A stretch of DNA of 64,000 nucleotides. Source: Epiperipatus broadwayi (lineage: Eukaryota > Onychophora > Udeonychophora > Euonychophora > Peripatidae). The DNA is taken from positions 310,001 through 374,000 of the forward strand of contig JAQFVV010000455.1 in the NCBI GenBank assembly GCA_028023455.1. The letters are read 5' to 3'. Position 1 is the first letter of the stretch. Every line of letters starts with the position of its first letter. Under the pieces are notes generated by a model. The model saw nothing but the letters and a program-made list of their open reading frames with translations. It did not search any database and had not been told where the DNA came from. The position numbers and the translations under genes are program-made. Positions 34,345 to 45,000 of this stretch are shown here, in pieces.

Positions 34345-35298
34345 ATCACTATTGTCAACCATTATTCATCCATTGCAGATGAAGGTCTTTCCAAGTTTAA
34401 TACACATTTTTCAATCACTAGGTTCTCTCTCCTATGTCACACCAATTCATACACATCATGTTTGATCTCTTTCTATATTTTTTACAATCTCTTGATATAC
34501 ATATTAGAGATTTCAAGTGTCATTATCTTCCATTCAAGAAATATCCCTCATCCAGTTTCATTTCAACACTGAATTGTTTTAATGAAAGCAGTGATACATG
34601 AATGTTCTCTTATCCATGTATTTTGTTTTAAATTCCTTATTGTTTAAATGAAAGCAGTGATACATAAATGTTCTCTTATCAATGTATTTTGTTTTAAATT
34701 CCTTATTATTCCTAGCATCTTTTTATACTTTTTTGAGTAATCTGAAGTCTCTAAATTACTCTTCTGTTAAGTGTCCACAACCTAGTTTCTTAAATTTTTT
34801 AACAGTAACTTATTTTTATTATACTCCATCCAAGTTTAATTCTATGATCAATTCCATCCATTATGCTTCAAACTATGCTAATAATCTAAAGTATTTGTAA
34901 TTGTTAATTTCTTTTAATTAATCATTACTTCATTTTCTTCTGAAAAAATCTGTTGAACATTATTTTAGACTTCTTAGTATTTTATCTTTTAGTCCTACTT
35001 TTTAATTTTTACCTATAACCACTAAAACATATCTTGAAACTCTGAAGTATTATTTACTAAAACAGCCATCTCATCTGTAAAATCTACATGTCATAATCCA
35101 ATGCTTTTATCAGCATATAAATGCTTTTTCTACAAATCTAATACACAATGGCAGCTTTTTATTCATCAAATCTTTCTATAACTTCTTTCAATACTTAGAA
35201 TTGATCCATTAGCCTAAAACCATAAATACAGTTTTTTTCTTTTAATTGGTTAAAGTCTAGAGTTTGCTACAGTTGAGTTGTGATTATCTTGGAAAAGA

Positions 35299-35405
35299 TT
35301 TTTTTTCTCATGTGTCATAGCATCAGTGCGGAAGCGAACCCACTAACCCAGGACCAACTGCTTGTAAAGCTGCTGTCACTGACTTCTCAACCACCAATGC
35401 TTGAC
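35299..35405 (-). mobile_element. tRNA-derived short SINE, copy 5
   Basis: A minus-strand SINE nearly identical in layout to copy 1: AAGCATTGGTGGTTGAGAAG, then a B-box-like GGGTTCGCTTCC, then CTATGACACATGAGAAAAAAA. It interrupts RTE relic 3. The short phrase AAGATTTT on both sides is a possible target duplication but is not clear-cut. Confidence 0.7.
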
Positions 35406-35497
35406 AAGATAAGATTTTGTATAGAATTGATAGAAGAAAGACTAATAGGTTTGGAATTTGTAATATCTTTTCATCATTTTTCTTAAATATCACTATT

Positions 35498-38049
35498 CTT
35501 CAAGGCATACATATTCTTTCATAAAATTCAAATTCTGTCATCCCCCTCCCAAGCCTGGTCAACCTTTGTAGAAATTCTATGCGCATTGATGAACCATCAC
35601 ACTAAGACAAACAAAGGACTTAATAAAGGAAATGGATGCAATCAGTGATAGATTGGGCATGATCTCACCTACAAACACCAAAATGCAAGACATTCTAGAA
35701 CTAAAAATCCAATACCATGTTACACAAAAAATTCTAGCACAATATATAGCAACCAAAAGATCCCAAATCTTCTTAACTAACAAACACAACTGGACCTGAA
35801 GTTACATCAGATGAACACTTGGTGTATTAAAATGGCCCTCAACATTAATGGTAGCAGTGGAACATAACTGTTATAGCGGTCCAGAAATGTTATCCCAAAT
35901 CCACAACCACTTCAAAGCAAAACTACACCTTTAAAACAGGCAATATATAAGGACACTTAGATGATCACAGCAACCACAATATAACAGAAACCTTAATACC
36001 CAAAAATCTACTAGCATACCCAGAAAGCATGCATCCAGGGCTTCATGCAATTTCCAGATTTGTACTTCTTCACCTCAGCAACTTTACAATACCCATAATT
36101 AAAAAAATAATTGATGTACTGGCTGGGGAATTTCAAAACATCCCTGATCTGCATCCTGTGGCATTAGTTCCTTTCCTTAAAAAGCAACAAAACCCATTTC
36201 CCCTCAACAACCTATGTCCAATATCAATGATACTACTGCTAATAAAAATAATAGAGTCATTAATCAAGGACAAAATATGGGAACAACTATATACTCACAT
36301 ATCAACATATCAATATGCATGCAAGGACTCATCTACCATAGACACTGTGCAGTGCATTCTCTTACTAACAGAACATGTCAGGCAGAGAAGAAAGTCAAAT
36401 CTCTTGGTCATACAACTAGATTTTTCATCAGCATTTGATTCAGTCATCCTATCAAAGCTCTTCCAAACATTACAAGAGTCCAATGTTCCAGTAGTATACA
36501 TTAGAATAATAGATAACCTGATGCTAAACAGATCAATATGCACCATGCTAGATGGGAAATTATCTCCAGAATTCAGATCACACCTTTGAATCCCCCAGGG
36601 CTTGCAAACTCACCACTCTCTGACATACATCAATCCATTATTAAAGGACATCAAACTCAACTTGTCTGGCATTTTTGTTCCAGCACTAAAACAACAAATC
36701 AAACATATATCATATGTCAATAATGTAACTATTTTCCTACCAGACAGTATGTATTTTCAATCACTGTTCAAAATTCTCAACAAACATGAAAAAAATTTAA
36801 ACCTGCAAGTTAACACCAACAAATTCATCAATATGGTAAATTAGATCTCAGAATACATTTCCATCAATATTTACAGCCAAGCCTCAAAATTTCCTTGGCT
36901 TCCCTATGGCCAAATCCAAGCATGCCATGACCAAAGAAATTCAAAATTCAATACTAGAATTTTTCAACTCACTCTCAGCAAGCTCATTGTTCCTTTCAGG
37001 TAAAACAATGTTATTAAATATGCCAGTGCTCTCCAGACTGAACTATTACCTTCCAATCATTAAATCTACCATGACTTTCAAAAAGTCACTAAGTACACTA
37101 TGATCAAAACTATATTGGAGGGGCAGAGTGGTCACCATCAGCATAACTAAAACCCACATGCTGAAGGATCTAAGTGGTCTCAATCTCCACTCTGTCTCTA
37201 CAATGTACTTCCGTAAAAATCTATAACAGCACTCCATGCTTTATCATTGAAAGTAGGCATTCCAAACACATTACTAAATGTACCACCCACAGACACTCCA
37301 CTGCCAAACAGCAGAAAAAGGATAAATGAAAGTTGGACACATGTCAACAACTGTACAAACCTCAATTAAGTCGCATATGAAGCCAAAGGTCATATTCTGG
37401 GAATAAGTGCACAAACTAAGAATTAACTCTCCAGTTGCACTCCCAAGCTGACTTGGATTAAACAATGAACTGGTTCATAGAACCAAAGTTTATTGATTTC
37501 ATAATAAAGCTAAACCTGGATGTGTTACCCACTAATCAGTTTCTTGTCAATGAAAGGGGCTTTACCAAAACAAATCCCTTCTGCCAATTATGCTCCAGAG
37601 AGAAGGAAACAACCTATCACATCTATCATAACTGCCCAACACTCAACTTTATAAAATTAACCAACAACAATGAAAACATAAATCAAGCCACAGATCTGTT
37701 TGATGTACAAAGCACAATACAAAAGGAAATCTATTCAGATATCAGGCTAGCAATTTTCCTCTCCTTTATACTCTGGTTATCCAGGTGTAAGCAGGTACTC
37801 ACCAACTCCACAGCCAGTATCTGGGAGACTTTTAACTCAATAATAAAGAAAATAAGCATCAGAGACAAAATTCTGACACCTGACTGGCTATACAGAGAAA
37901 CTTGGAGCAGGGTTAAACTAACACAAAATAGAAATCAATAGGATACTCTTGGTGCTTCAGATATGTAATATTGCTTCAAGTATAACCCACTGTATGTAAA
38001 TGAATAAATGTTGTAACAATTGTTAATAAATTAATTATATTTTTAAAAA
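35498..38049 (+). mobile_element. LINE (5'-truncated) inserted in RTE relic 3
   Basis: A plus-strand non-LTR retrotransposon of about 2.55 kb, inserted in relic 3. A 13-bp near-identical direct repeat (AAATATCACTATT at 35485-35497, AAATATCAATATT at 38050-38062) flanks it, and the RTE sequence resumes after it. It lacks its endonuclease and begins upstream of the RT fingers. The 3' end is AATTAATTATATTTTT plus an A-run. A relative lies at 63655-64000. Confidence 0.75.
35690..37941 (+). pseudogene. LINE reverse transcriptase with C-terminal zinc motif
   Basis: Reverse transcriptase relic. The longest frame (36029-36589) shows PLNNLCPISMILLLIKIIES (the NYRPISL region, altered), TYQYACKDSSTIDTV, and LLVIQLDFSSAFDSV with the first catalytic Asp kept. 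IPQG follows after a stop near 36588. The next frame (36602-36844) has SYVNNVTIF in place of the catalytic YADD box, so both Asp are lost. A further frame (36906-37103) covers SLFLSGKTMLLNMPVLSRLN. The last (37465-37941) holds EPKFIDFIIKL and CQLCSREKETTYHIYHNC, a zf-RVT-type C-x2-C-x8-H-x4-C. The gene is dead. The clade is uncertain. Confidence 0.8.
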
Positions 38050-39023
38050 AAATATCAATATTATATTACTATTGAATTTATTCCAATCTTCTGGTACATC
38101 TTTATCATTTAGAAAATTTGTATATTACTTTGTCAGCAAATTGTTTTTATTTCTTCATCTGCTTCTTTTAAAATGTTAAATTTTCTGGAGTTTTCACCTT
38201 CTTCATAAATTTAATTCACCACAACCTCTTCATTTAAAATATTTGGTTATTCAAAAGATTAAATAAATGTAAAGAATGAGTATTTGGGATTTTTTTTGTT
38301 TTTTATTATTACGCTTTAACAATTTTTTTTTGCTTTGCAGACTTACTAGCTTTGATTAAAGTGTTTGTAATCGAATTAAGCGTCTAAATTAAAATTTAAA
38401 ATTTTAAATATACCTGTTATATTTGATATGTGAATTTGACAGCATTACAGAAGATTATTAATAGTGGAATTACTTCCTTTGCATAAAATATTCTTCATAA
38501 TGTTGGACAAACATAACAGTATTTTTTAATTGGTTGTGAATTTGACAAATGATAGCCTTATCAGCAAACATACATTCACCAATCAGACAACAGAGAAAAT
38601 AAAAAAAATTGGGATTTTATATATAATTCTTTATAGAATTCTTTTATGCATTTCACAATATCATATCTCTTTTTAACAATCATTTCTCTTTTTAATGATA
38701 GTTCCATTATTTTTTCTTATTGCTGAAATACTTTTTCCCAGTATCAAGATGTTATCTTAAATTTTTGAGACTTTTATTCTTTTCTGTAACTATTTTTGCT
38801 CGTTCATAATTATATCATGATTAACTTTTTTTTTTTTGTATTATTTTGCAGAACTTGGAATATTCACATCTTTTTATTGGGTCATTTTTAAAACTTTTTT
38901 ATACTTTTTTCTTTTCTGCGTGTATTGTATTTTATCTTAGTAAAAAAGTTAGTAAATTGTTGTTTTATTCATCATCTTATTAATTTCAATCAAGTCTGAA
39001 TCATTTTCAAAATATGTTAATAA

Positions 39024-39257
39024 AGTATTAAAGATTTTAAGACTTCTCATTCGATAATTTAATATACAAAATTAACAAAGCGTATGCCACACTTGAATGA
39101 GGAGCTATAAGATGCCCTATTTTTTCGTTCTGCAGCTCACAGTACCGCTATGAATATGAGGCAAAAGACCTCGAAAGCGCTTAGCGTGTAATAATTTCTG
39201 TGTATCTTTATAGCTTCTCATTCAAGTGTGGCATACGCTTTGTTAATTTTGTATATT
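39024..39257. repeat. foldback element inside RTE relic 3
   Basis: Inverted arms of about 55 bp: TTAATATACAAAATTAACAA from 39060 pairs with TTGTTAATTTTGTATATTAA ending at 39259, both continuing through GCGTATGCCACACTTGAATG. The middle holds ACCTCGAAAGCGCTTAGCG. A 13-bp direct repeat, AAAATATGTTAAT, at 39011-39023 and 39258-39270 looks like a target duplication. No coding capacity. Confidence 0.7.
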
Positions 39258-39580
39258 AAAATATGTTAATATTTTTAAATGATTTGGAAACTATTTATTG
39301 GAATGTGTTTTAAGATTAGAAATATTAACTGTTAATAATGTCTTTCTTCATAACTTTTGTCTTTCTAGTTTTGTATTAACTTGTAAATCTACAATTCCCT
39401 AATCCATGATCACTTCCTGTATTGAATATATTAAGATCATTACAATCTTGAAATCCATATTTTTGTTAATTCTATTATATCTTCATTTGAAGCTTTCATG
39501 TCCATTTTCATTTATGAAAAGAGAATTTACAGCATATACTTTTTCTCTTTGCTGCAAATTCCATAATTATGAGTTTTCTT

Positions 39581-39781
39581 TCATTTCCAATAACTATAAT
39601 CAAATTTACTCACATCACTTTCAAATTTCAATTGTTTTCCAATTCTAGGATTAAAATCTCTCATGACAATTTTGAAATGTTGTTTGGTCTGATCAAAAAC
39701 CTTTTGTACATCCATATAAAAATTTGCTACTTCTTCATCACAATGTCTACTTGTTGGGACATAAACTTGAATTATATGCAT
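39581..39781 (-). pseudogene. RTE endonuclease fragment
   Basis: An open minus-strand stretch of 66 codons matching the APE-type endonuclease of RTE LINEs. IIQVYVPTS and HFKIVMRDFNPRIGKQ correspond to the strand motif and the (G/R)DFN metal/active-site motif. The Gly before DFN is replaced by Arg. Neighbouring domain parts are not readable. It belongs to relic 3. Confidence 0.75.
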
Positions 39782-40211
39782 TTAGTATCTTCCATTAATT
39801 TGAATAACTAGTTGTGCCATTCTGTTTGATATTTTATCAATCTCCACAAGGTTATTCTTTTTTTTTATATTTATAATGAATTCCATTCCACTTGTGCCTC
39901 CACTATTTGTGCTTTTGTAGTAAAGTATATGCCCACTTTTAAATCAATTGTCACTTCATCTTATTTTCTTATTTCACAAAATCCAACAATATCTGATTTA
40001 GTACTATATTCTTTCAATTCATGCAATTTTTTTCTTTACTTGAATGTGATCTGCAATAAAATATTGGTAAATGGCAGCCTGATTGTCCTAATACTATGTT
40101 ACTTAGCAATTTCATTCTTTGGCTACCAGTTGCTATTATATTTAATAACTTTACAGCCTCCTAGGAATAAGATCCATAATTTACTTTTGCCTATTATGAT
40201 TGTTAAAAAGA

Positions 40212-40512
40212 AGTTGCCTTGACAACAGTTTGAAATTGTTGATTGTTATTGATATTAGGATTGTCTAAGTGTTGACTGGCTTTTAATGATATATATATGG
40301 AAATCTTGAATGCATGAAGTTATCCATTTAAATTAACTTAATCAAAAATTATTTAATCTAAAACAACTATTTCTGGCCAAAAGTCAAAGTAAACTGACAG
40401 ACTGATGCTTCCTAAAATATTGTATTATGTATTGTTAAAAGAAGGTTGCCTTGACAATAGTTTGAAATTGCAGATGGGATTGTCTAAGTGTTGACTGGGT
40501 TTTAATGATATA
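40212..40512 (+). repeat. ~85-bp dispersed repeat, copies 2 and 3
   Basis: Two copies of the unit seen at 21010: 40212-40296 (AGTTGCCTTGACAACAGTTT onward) and 40438-40512 (GGTTGCCTTGACAATAGTTT onward, with an internal deletion of ATTGTTATTGATAT). Each ends at TTTTAATGATAT. The spacing of about 225 bp suggests local duplication. Confidence 0.6.
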
Positions 40513-40776
40513 AAATATTGTATTATTTATATATTTAAACACAATATTAATTCCAAAATTAGGGACATATATAGCAGTATAACCTAAATGCATTTTCTGT
40601 GCTGAGCACCTAAAGACAATAGATATAAAATTCGCCAGTCATTTTCCAAATAGTACTTAACACTATTAGACATTCAAAAAATTTAAGTAAACCAAGTCTC
40701 TTTAATGTTCCTTTTATTGCATTCACTACAAACAATTTTTATTTTACTAGGATTGAAAATCTGACCAAATAAATGC

Positions 40777-41518
40777 CTAAACCTCGAAGTTGTACGTGTG
40801 ATTAATACGATGGTGTTCATATCCAGCCTCAACTAACTCTTTGCTCTTATATCCCTTCCAGCAATCGCTGTAGATAGTCGGAGCCTTCCTGTACATTTTG
40901 CAAAATTTCTTGCATGAGAGTAGACGCACTTCTATCTCTAATGGCTACAATAAAACATTCCTCAGTCTGTCTGCATATGCCACTGAATAGCCATTGCTGT
41001 GGTAGGACTCTTCCGGCATTATTCTTCCGTTTTGAGAAAAGGCTTTCATCGATTTCAATGATTGTGTCCGGACCTCCGATTTTCCACCTTTCATTTCTTA
41101 ACAATCTCCATGTACAAACTTCGCGGAGATAGTTGTTCCAATCAATAACAGTTTTGTTTGAAATATTCAATTCCTCCGCACAAAATGTTATGGATGTTAA
41201 TTGTTTGGACCAACTGTAAATGAAACGTATAGCGGTCACGAAAGTCATTTTGGAGCCAACGAACCACGTGCTTTTTCTCATGGCGATTTGCAATAAACAA
41301 TCTTTCAAGTTGCATCGCCATTGTTTGACAAAATTGGGTCCCGAATTGTGAACATACTTTTTCATTTCATGCCCATTTTCACACATTTTCCTTTTGGGGA
41401 GAAGTCCATGGTCTTGTAAGAAGATGATCGCTTCTTCCTCCATACCTGGCAAATTAAATAAGGTTGGGCAGGTTGTTGGAGCTTCACCCATCATAAACGC
41501 AAATAACGCAAATATCAC
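40777..41518 (-). pseudogene. ISXO2/Merlin-type DDE transposase, frameshifted
   Basis: Transposase of an IS1595/ISXO2-like (Merlin-type) DNA transposon, which would cut and paste its element. From the ATG at 41518: a zinc-ribbon-like N-terminus (MCENGHEMKKY ... WRCNLKDC), a helical stretch with LNISNKTVIDWNNYLREVC, and the first catalytic Asp in DTIIEIDESLFSKRKNNAGR, then QQWLFSGICRQTEECFIVAI. The frame ends at 40847. Shifting frame near 40895 restores APTIYSDCWKGYKSKELVEA with the second catalytic Asp. Reading then stops at TAG (40777-40779) shortly after HRINHTYNF. The third catalytic residue region is absent. Terminal inverted repeats were not found. Confidence 0.8.
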
Positions 41519-41524
41519 AAAGTA

Positions 41525-41902
41525 GAAGAGCTCAAAAAAGTCACTGCGATGCCGTGGACAGCAAAATCACAATAGACAGAAAAATAAAAAAATTTCCCAA
41601 ACCTCTCTCCAAATTTTAAATCTCGCAGGTGGAAAAAAAAATTGACTCTCTGATGGATTAATCATGCCAGTCACTTGGTTACCATGACAATGTTGTCATG
41701 CAAAAAACGTCGATGCCTACCAGAAGGGAATTCGGTAAGTGAAAAATGTCATCGGTTGAATTATACACAAGTACCAACAATTGTGACATTGATGAATCTA
41801 ACTTAGCTTTATTGTAACTTCTGTGCTGAGATTTGACGTGTGTGACATTTAAAATTTTTTTATTATTTAATTTTATATCCATTGACTTTGATAATGGTGT
41901 TC
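41525..41902. other. spacer, no feature recognised
   Basis: This stretch presumably includes the outer part of the transposon that carried the ISXO2-type gene. I could not see terminal repeats or a target duplication. Confidence 0.35.
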
Positions 41903-41915
41903 AACATTGAAAATG

Positions 41916-42013
41916 GACAAGCGTTGATGGCCTAGTCGTTAGCATAGCTGTCTTCCAAGCAGCCGGCCCGGGTTCACTTCCCAGTCAACGCATTTGACAT
42001 ATAAAAAAAAAAA
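41916..42013 (+). mobile_element. tRNA-Gly(UCC)-derived short SINE, copy 6
   Basis: The best-preserved copy. Positions 41921-41992 fold as a tRNA: acceptor GCGTTGA/TCAACGC (7 perfect pairs), A-box TGGCCTAGTCGTTAGC, an anticodon stem GCTGT/GCAGC around CTTCCAA (anticodon TCC, glycine), and B-box GGGTTCACTTCCC. A discriminator A is followed by TTTGACATAT and an A-tail. A 13-bp target duplication, AACATTGAAAATG, lies at 41903-41915 and 42014-42026, which shows that it was retroposed. The head is close to a tRNA-Gly(UCC) gene, but the body is only ~10 bp. Confidence 0.85.
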
Positions 42014-42026
42014 AACATTGAAAATG

Positions 42027-45000
42027 CATTTAGATTATACTATTGTTTATTAACTATTATTTAACTTTGTATTTTTGGAATTAATATTTATTGTATTTAC
42101 ATTTATTTTAGTGGTAGAGTTTTATATATATTATTTCCACATCCATCCATCCTGCTTTCAAGACGACTCAACTAATGTAAACTATCAGGCAATTAAAATA
42201 CAAATTCAAGTAGTATAACGGAAATATATCCCATAAAGTTAATTATAAATGATTATGCCAATCTTGTCAAGAAAATAAAAATTGATAATATATTACTGGA
42301 AAAAAATCACATATTTAAAAAAATTATAACTTATAAATTCTATGACAGGAACTAATTTTAATAATAATCAATTATGCATGCTAATTAGATTCAATGGATC
42401 CAATTCCTGATAAACTACTTGTAATTTAAAATATATCTATTAATGCTTACATATATATGTATGCTTCATGCCAATGTATATATAAACATTTCAAACTCTT
42501 TTGTAGAGGAAATTAAAAAAATATTTTATTACATTTATTAAAGGCACATGTATGAGTTTGTAAAAGGGGTTAGAAATGGTTAACTGAGATTAGATAAATA
42601 ATTAGTAATGTTTAAATGCATAACAGATTCTAGAAAATTTCTGATAAAAAAACCTATTAATTAAAATTTAAGCTACTTAAAATTCCTTAGCATTAGACTT
42701 TAATAAAATTTGTGAAATCAGGTTAATTACAGAGCATTAATAGTTTTCTTATTAAAACTAATAAATAAAGAATAGAATAATTGTCTGGGTATTATCTAAT
42801 TAAAGGATGATGTTTACAATGTTTAGCTTTGTGGTAAAAAGATATTAATTGATGCTTAAGTACTGCAAGGAGTGAAAGTAAACAAAAGGTTTTAAAATTT
42901 GGATGGAAACATTTTATTAATTAAAAAAATAAGAATTAAATGAATAAATTGTAATTAAGCTGATTAAAATTATTATCAGCAGAAATATTTTAATTAAAAC
43001 TAATCAAGATGTATTTTATTGAAAAATAGTATAAATACCTAGACAAATGTAAAAAACAGGGTCTTCTTTTGATCAGAAATTCTGCAATTCAGTCTTTTGA
43101 TAAAAAAAATTTTCAAACTAGTTGTCCTTTGCTGAAAAATTATTCAAGCTTGTCAATGAGATCTTCCTCCAGAGTTATTTTTAAATGCTCATTAATTATT
43201 TGGCTGTTAGAAGCCATGTATGATGCTAACCTCTGAGTAGAAGTGTATGTCCGCTTCCCCTTCACCATCTCATGGCAGCATGAGTTTGGAATTTGATGAA
43301 CTGCTGGCCAGCTGAAAACTGCTGACCAGTATACCTGTGCTGAATTTTCTGTCATAAATTAATTCAGTCTGCTGACCTGCCATGCCACCATTCAAGAAAT
43401 AAGCTGTCTTGTCAATTATGCCATATTCAGTCATATACTATTCCAAAGAACCAGCATGTCTCCAGAATTAAGTATTAATATCTGAGGAAAGTGCCATCTA
43501 GGATCAAATGGTGAATTGCATCATGAAATCTGTATGTCATCATATCAGTATTCTGCTCTTCATATCTTACCATGTTTTTAAAATCCTTCACGAAGATAAT
43601 CACAGAAACATTGAACTCTCACCATGAGATCTCTGCAATCTTATACCAATAAAACATTTCATATGCATTTGATGTTTCCCTTTTATTTGTATTATTTATA
43701 TATTTTTTGTTGTCATTTTTAAAATATTATGTTTTACTTTAATTATACATATTAAACTTACTTGTATTTGTTAAAATTGATCAAATATATTGTTATATGC
43801 AGTCATTCTTAAATCATATATATGTGCTAGATTTAGAATACAAGTAACCAGGAGATGGAGGGTTATTTTGTAAATATACTTTCATCTCTTAAATTCTCAG
43901 AATCACATCTCCCCCTAAAATAAAGCTAATTAAGCAAAAGTGCAGTGACATCTTAATCCCCCCTTCCTCATCTGGCTTAAAAATTATTATTTTTTTAAAA
44001 TAATCTGTTATGTGGTTATAAAACCAGTTTCTTTAAACAAATAGAAAAATAAATTAGTTTTAAAATAATGTTAATTTTTTTCTTAAAGAACAAATATATG
44101 CATTATTTTATTCTAAATCACAGATCTCAAACTACCATATGGATATTATATTTCTTAATATGTGAGTATAAGCTCCAGAATGGACCTTCAATTAAGCAGG
44201 GATTATTAATCTTTTATTGCTTATGAATATTTATACTGGATGAACCAATTAGATCTTAATTTAGCCAAACATTTAATGTAATTACTCACACTTTTTTTTA
44301 TTAATTATTGTAATTTTTTGCATTAATAATTAATAATTGTTTATTGTTCACATTTTATATTTAAATTGTGTTGCTGGCATATTTATCTAATTTGATTAAT
44401 TTGCATATGCATTGTTGAAATGGATTGGATCAGGTATTCTTTTGATATGGTCATATGAAGGTAAATGTATCTCTCATATTTACATACTCAGATAATGTTC
44501 ACTGTTGTCTTTAATATTAATGACAGTGTAAATAAATTTCCTGCTTGATAGTAATAAGCCATTACCTGTTATAAGAGCAGACTTTCATTCTTGCTTCATA
44601 TGAATTTGTGATCTGATGAAATTTCTGGGTATGGCATACCCCATCTCTGTTTCATCACATATAGTCTTCTGTTTGTGATAACATAGCACTATGTTCAGTT
44701 CTTTAATGCATTTTTAAAGCCTGATGTTGCAAGCACATAGTATCTATTAATGATTGCGATATTAGTATAGGTAAATAAATACTTCTAGCTTCACTTTGCT
44801 TAATTAAAAAGTAATTAATAGTTAAATTATTGTAAAATGTCTATTCTGGAGATTATTAAGACATGTAAAGCATATAATCCCTCTATTTAATATAAGTTAG
44901 TAATAATTAACCTGTTTAGTTGCTAAATCATTTTTAACATGTAAAAATTGCAATATAATTGTGGGCTTAAATCTAATCATATGAACTTTATTCCATTCTG

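Larger units (their letters stand above)
34345..40200 (-). mobile_element. RTE-type LINE relic 3, with nested insertions
   Basis: A long minus-strand RTE copy in pieces. The 3' end is at 34345-35298, with the complement of CCATTGCAGATGAAGGTCTT (34371-34390). It continues at 35406-35497 and then 38063-40200, which holds the endonuclease domain (39581-39781). Three later elements split it: a SINE (35299-35405), a LINE (35498-38049) and a foldback (39024-39257). Near 34580-34700 a ~67-bp segment with GAAAGCAGTGATACAT is duplicated in tandem. Order and spacing match relic 2 at 19040-21870. Confidence 0.65.

Noticed and set aside
39121-39190. Small gene inside the foldback at 39024-39257
   Set aside because: The central segment has no open frame of note; the palindromic arms explain the structure.
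41921-41992. Functional tRNA-Gly(UCC) gene
   Set aside because: The fold is good, but the perfect target duplication, A-tail and sibling copies with the same tail show a retroposed SINE. Some function cannot be excluded.
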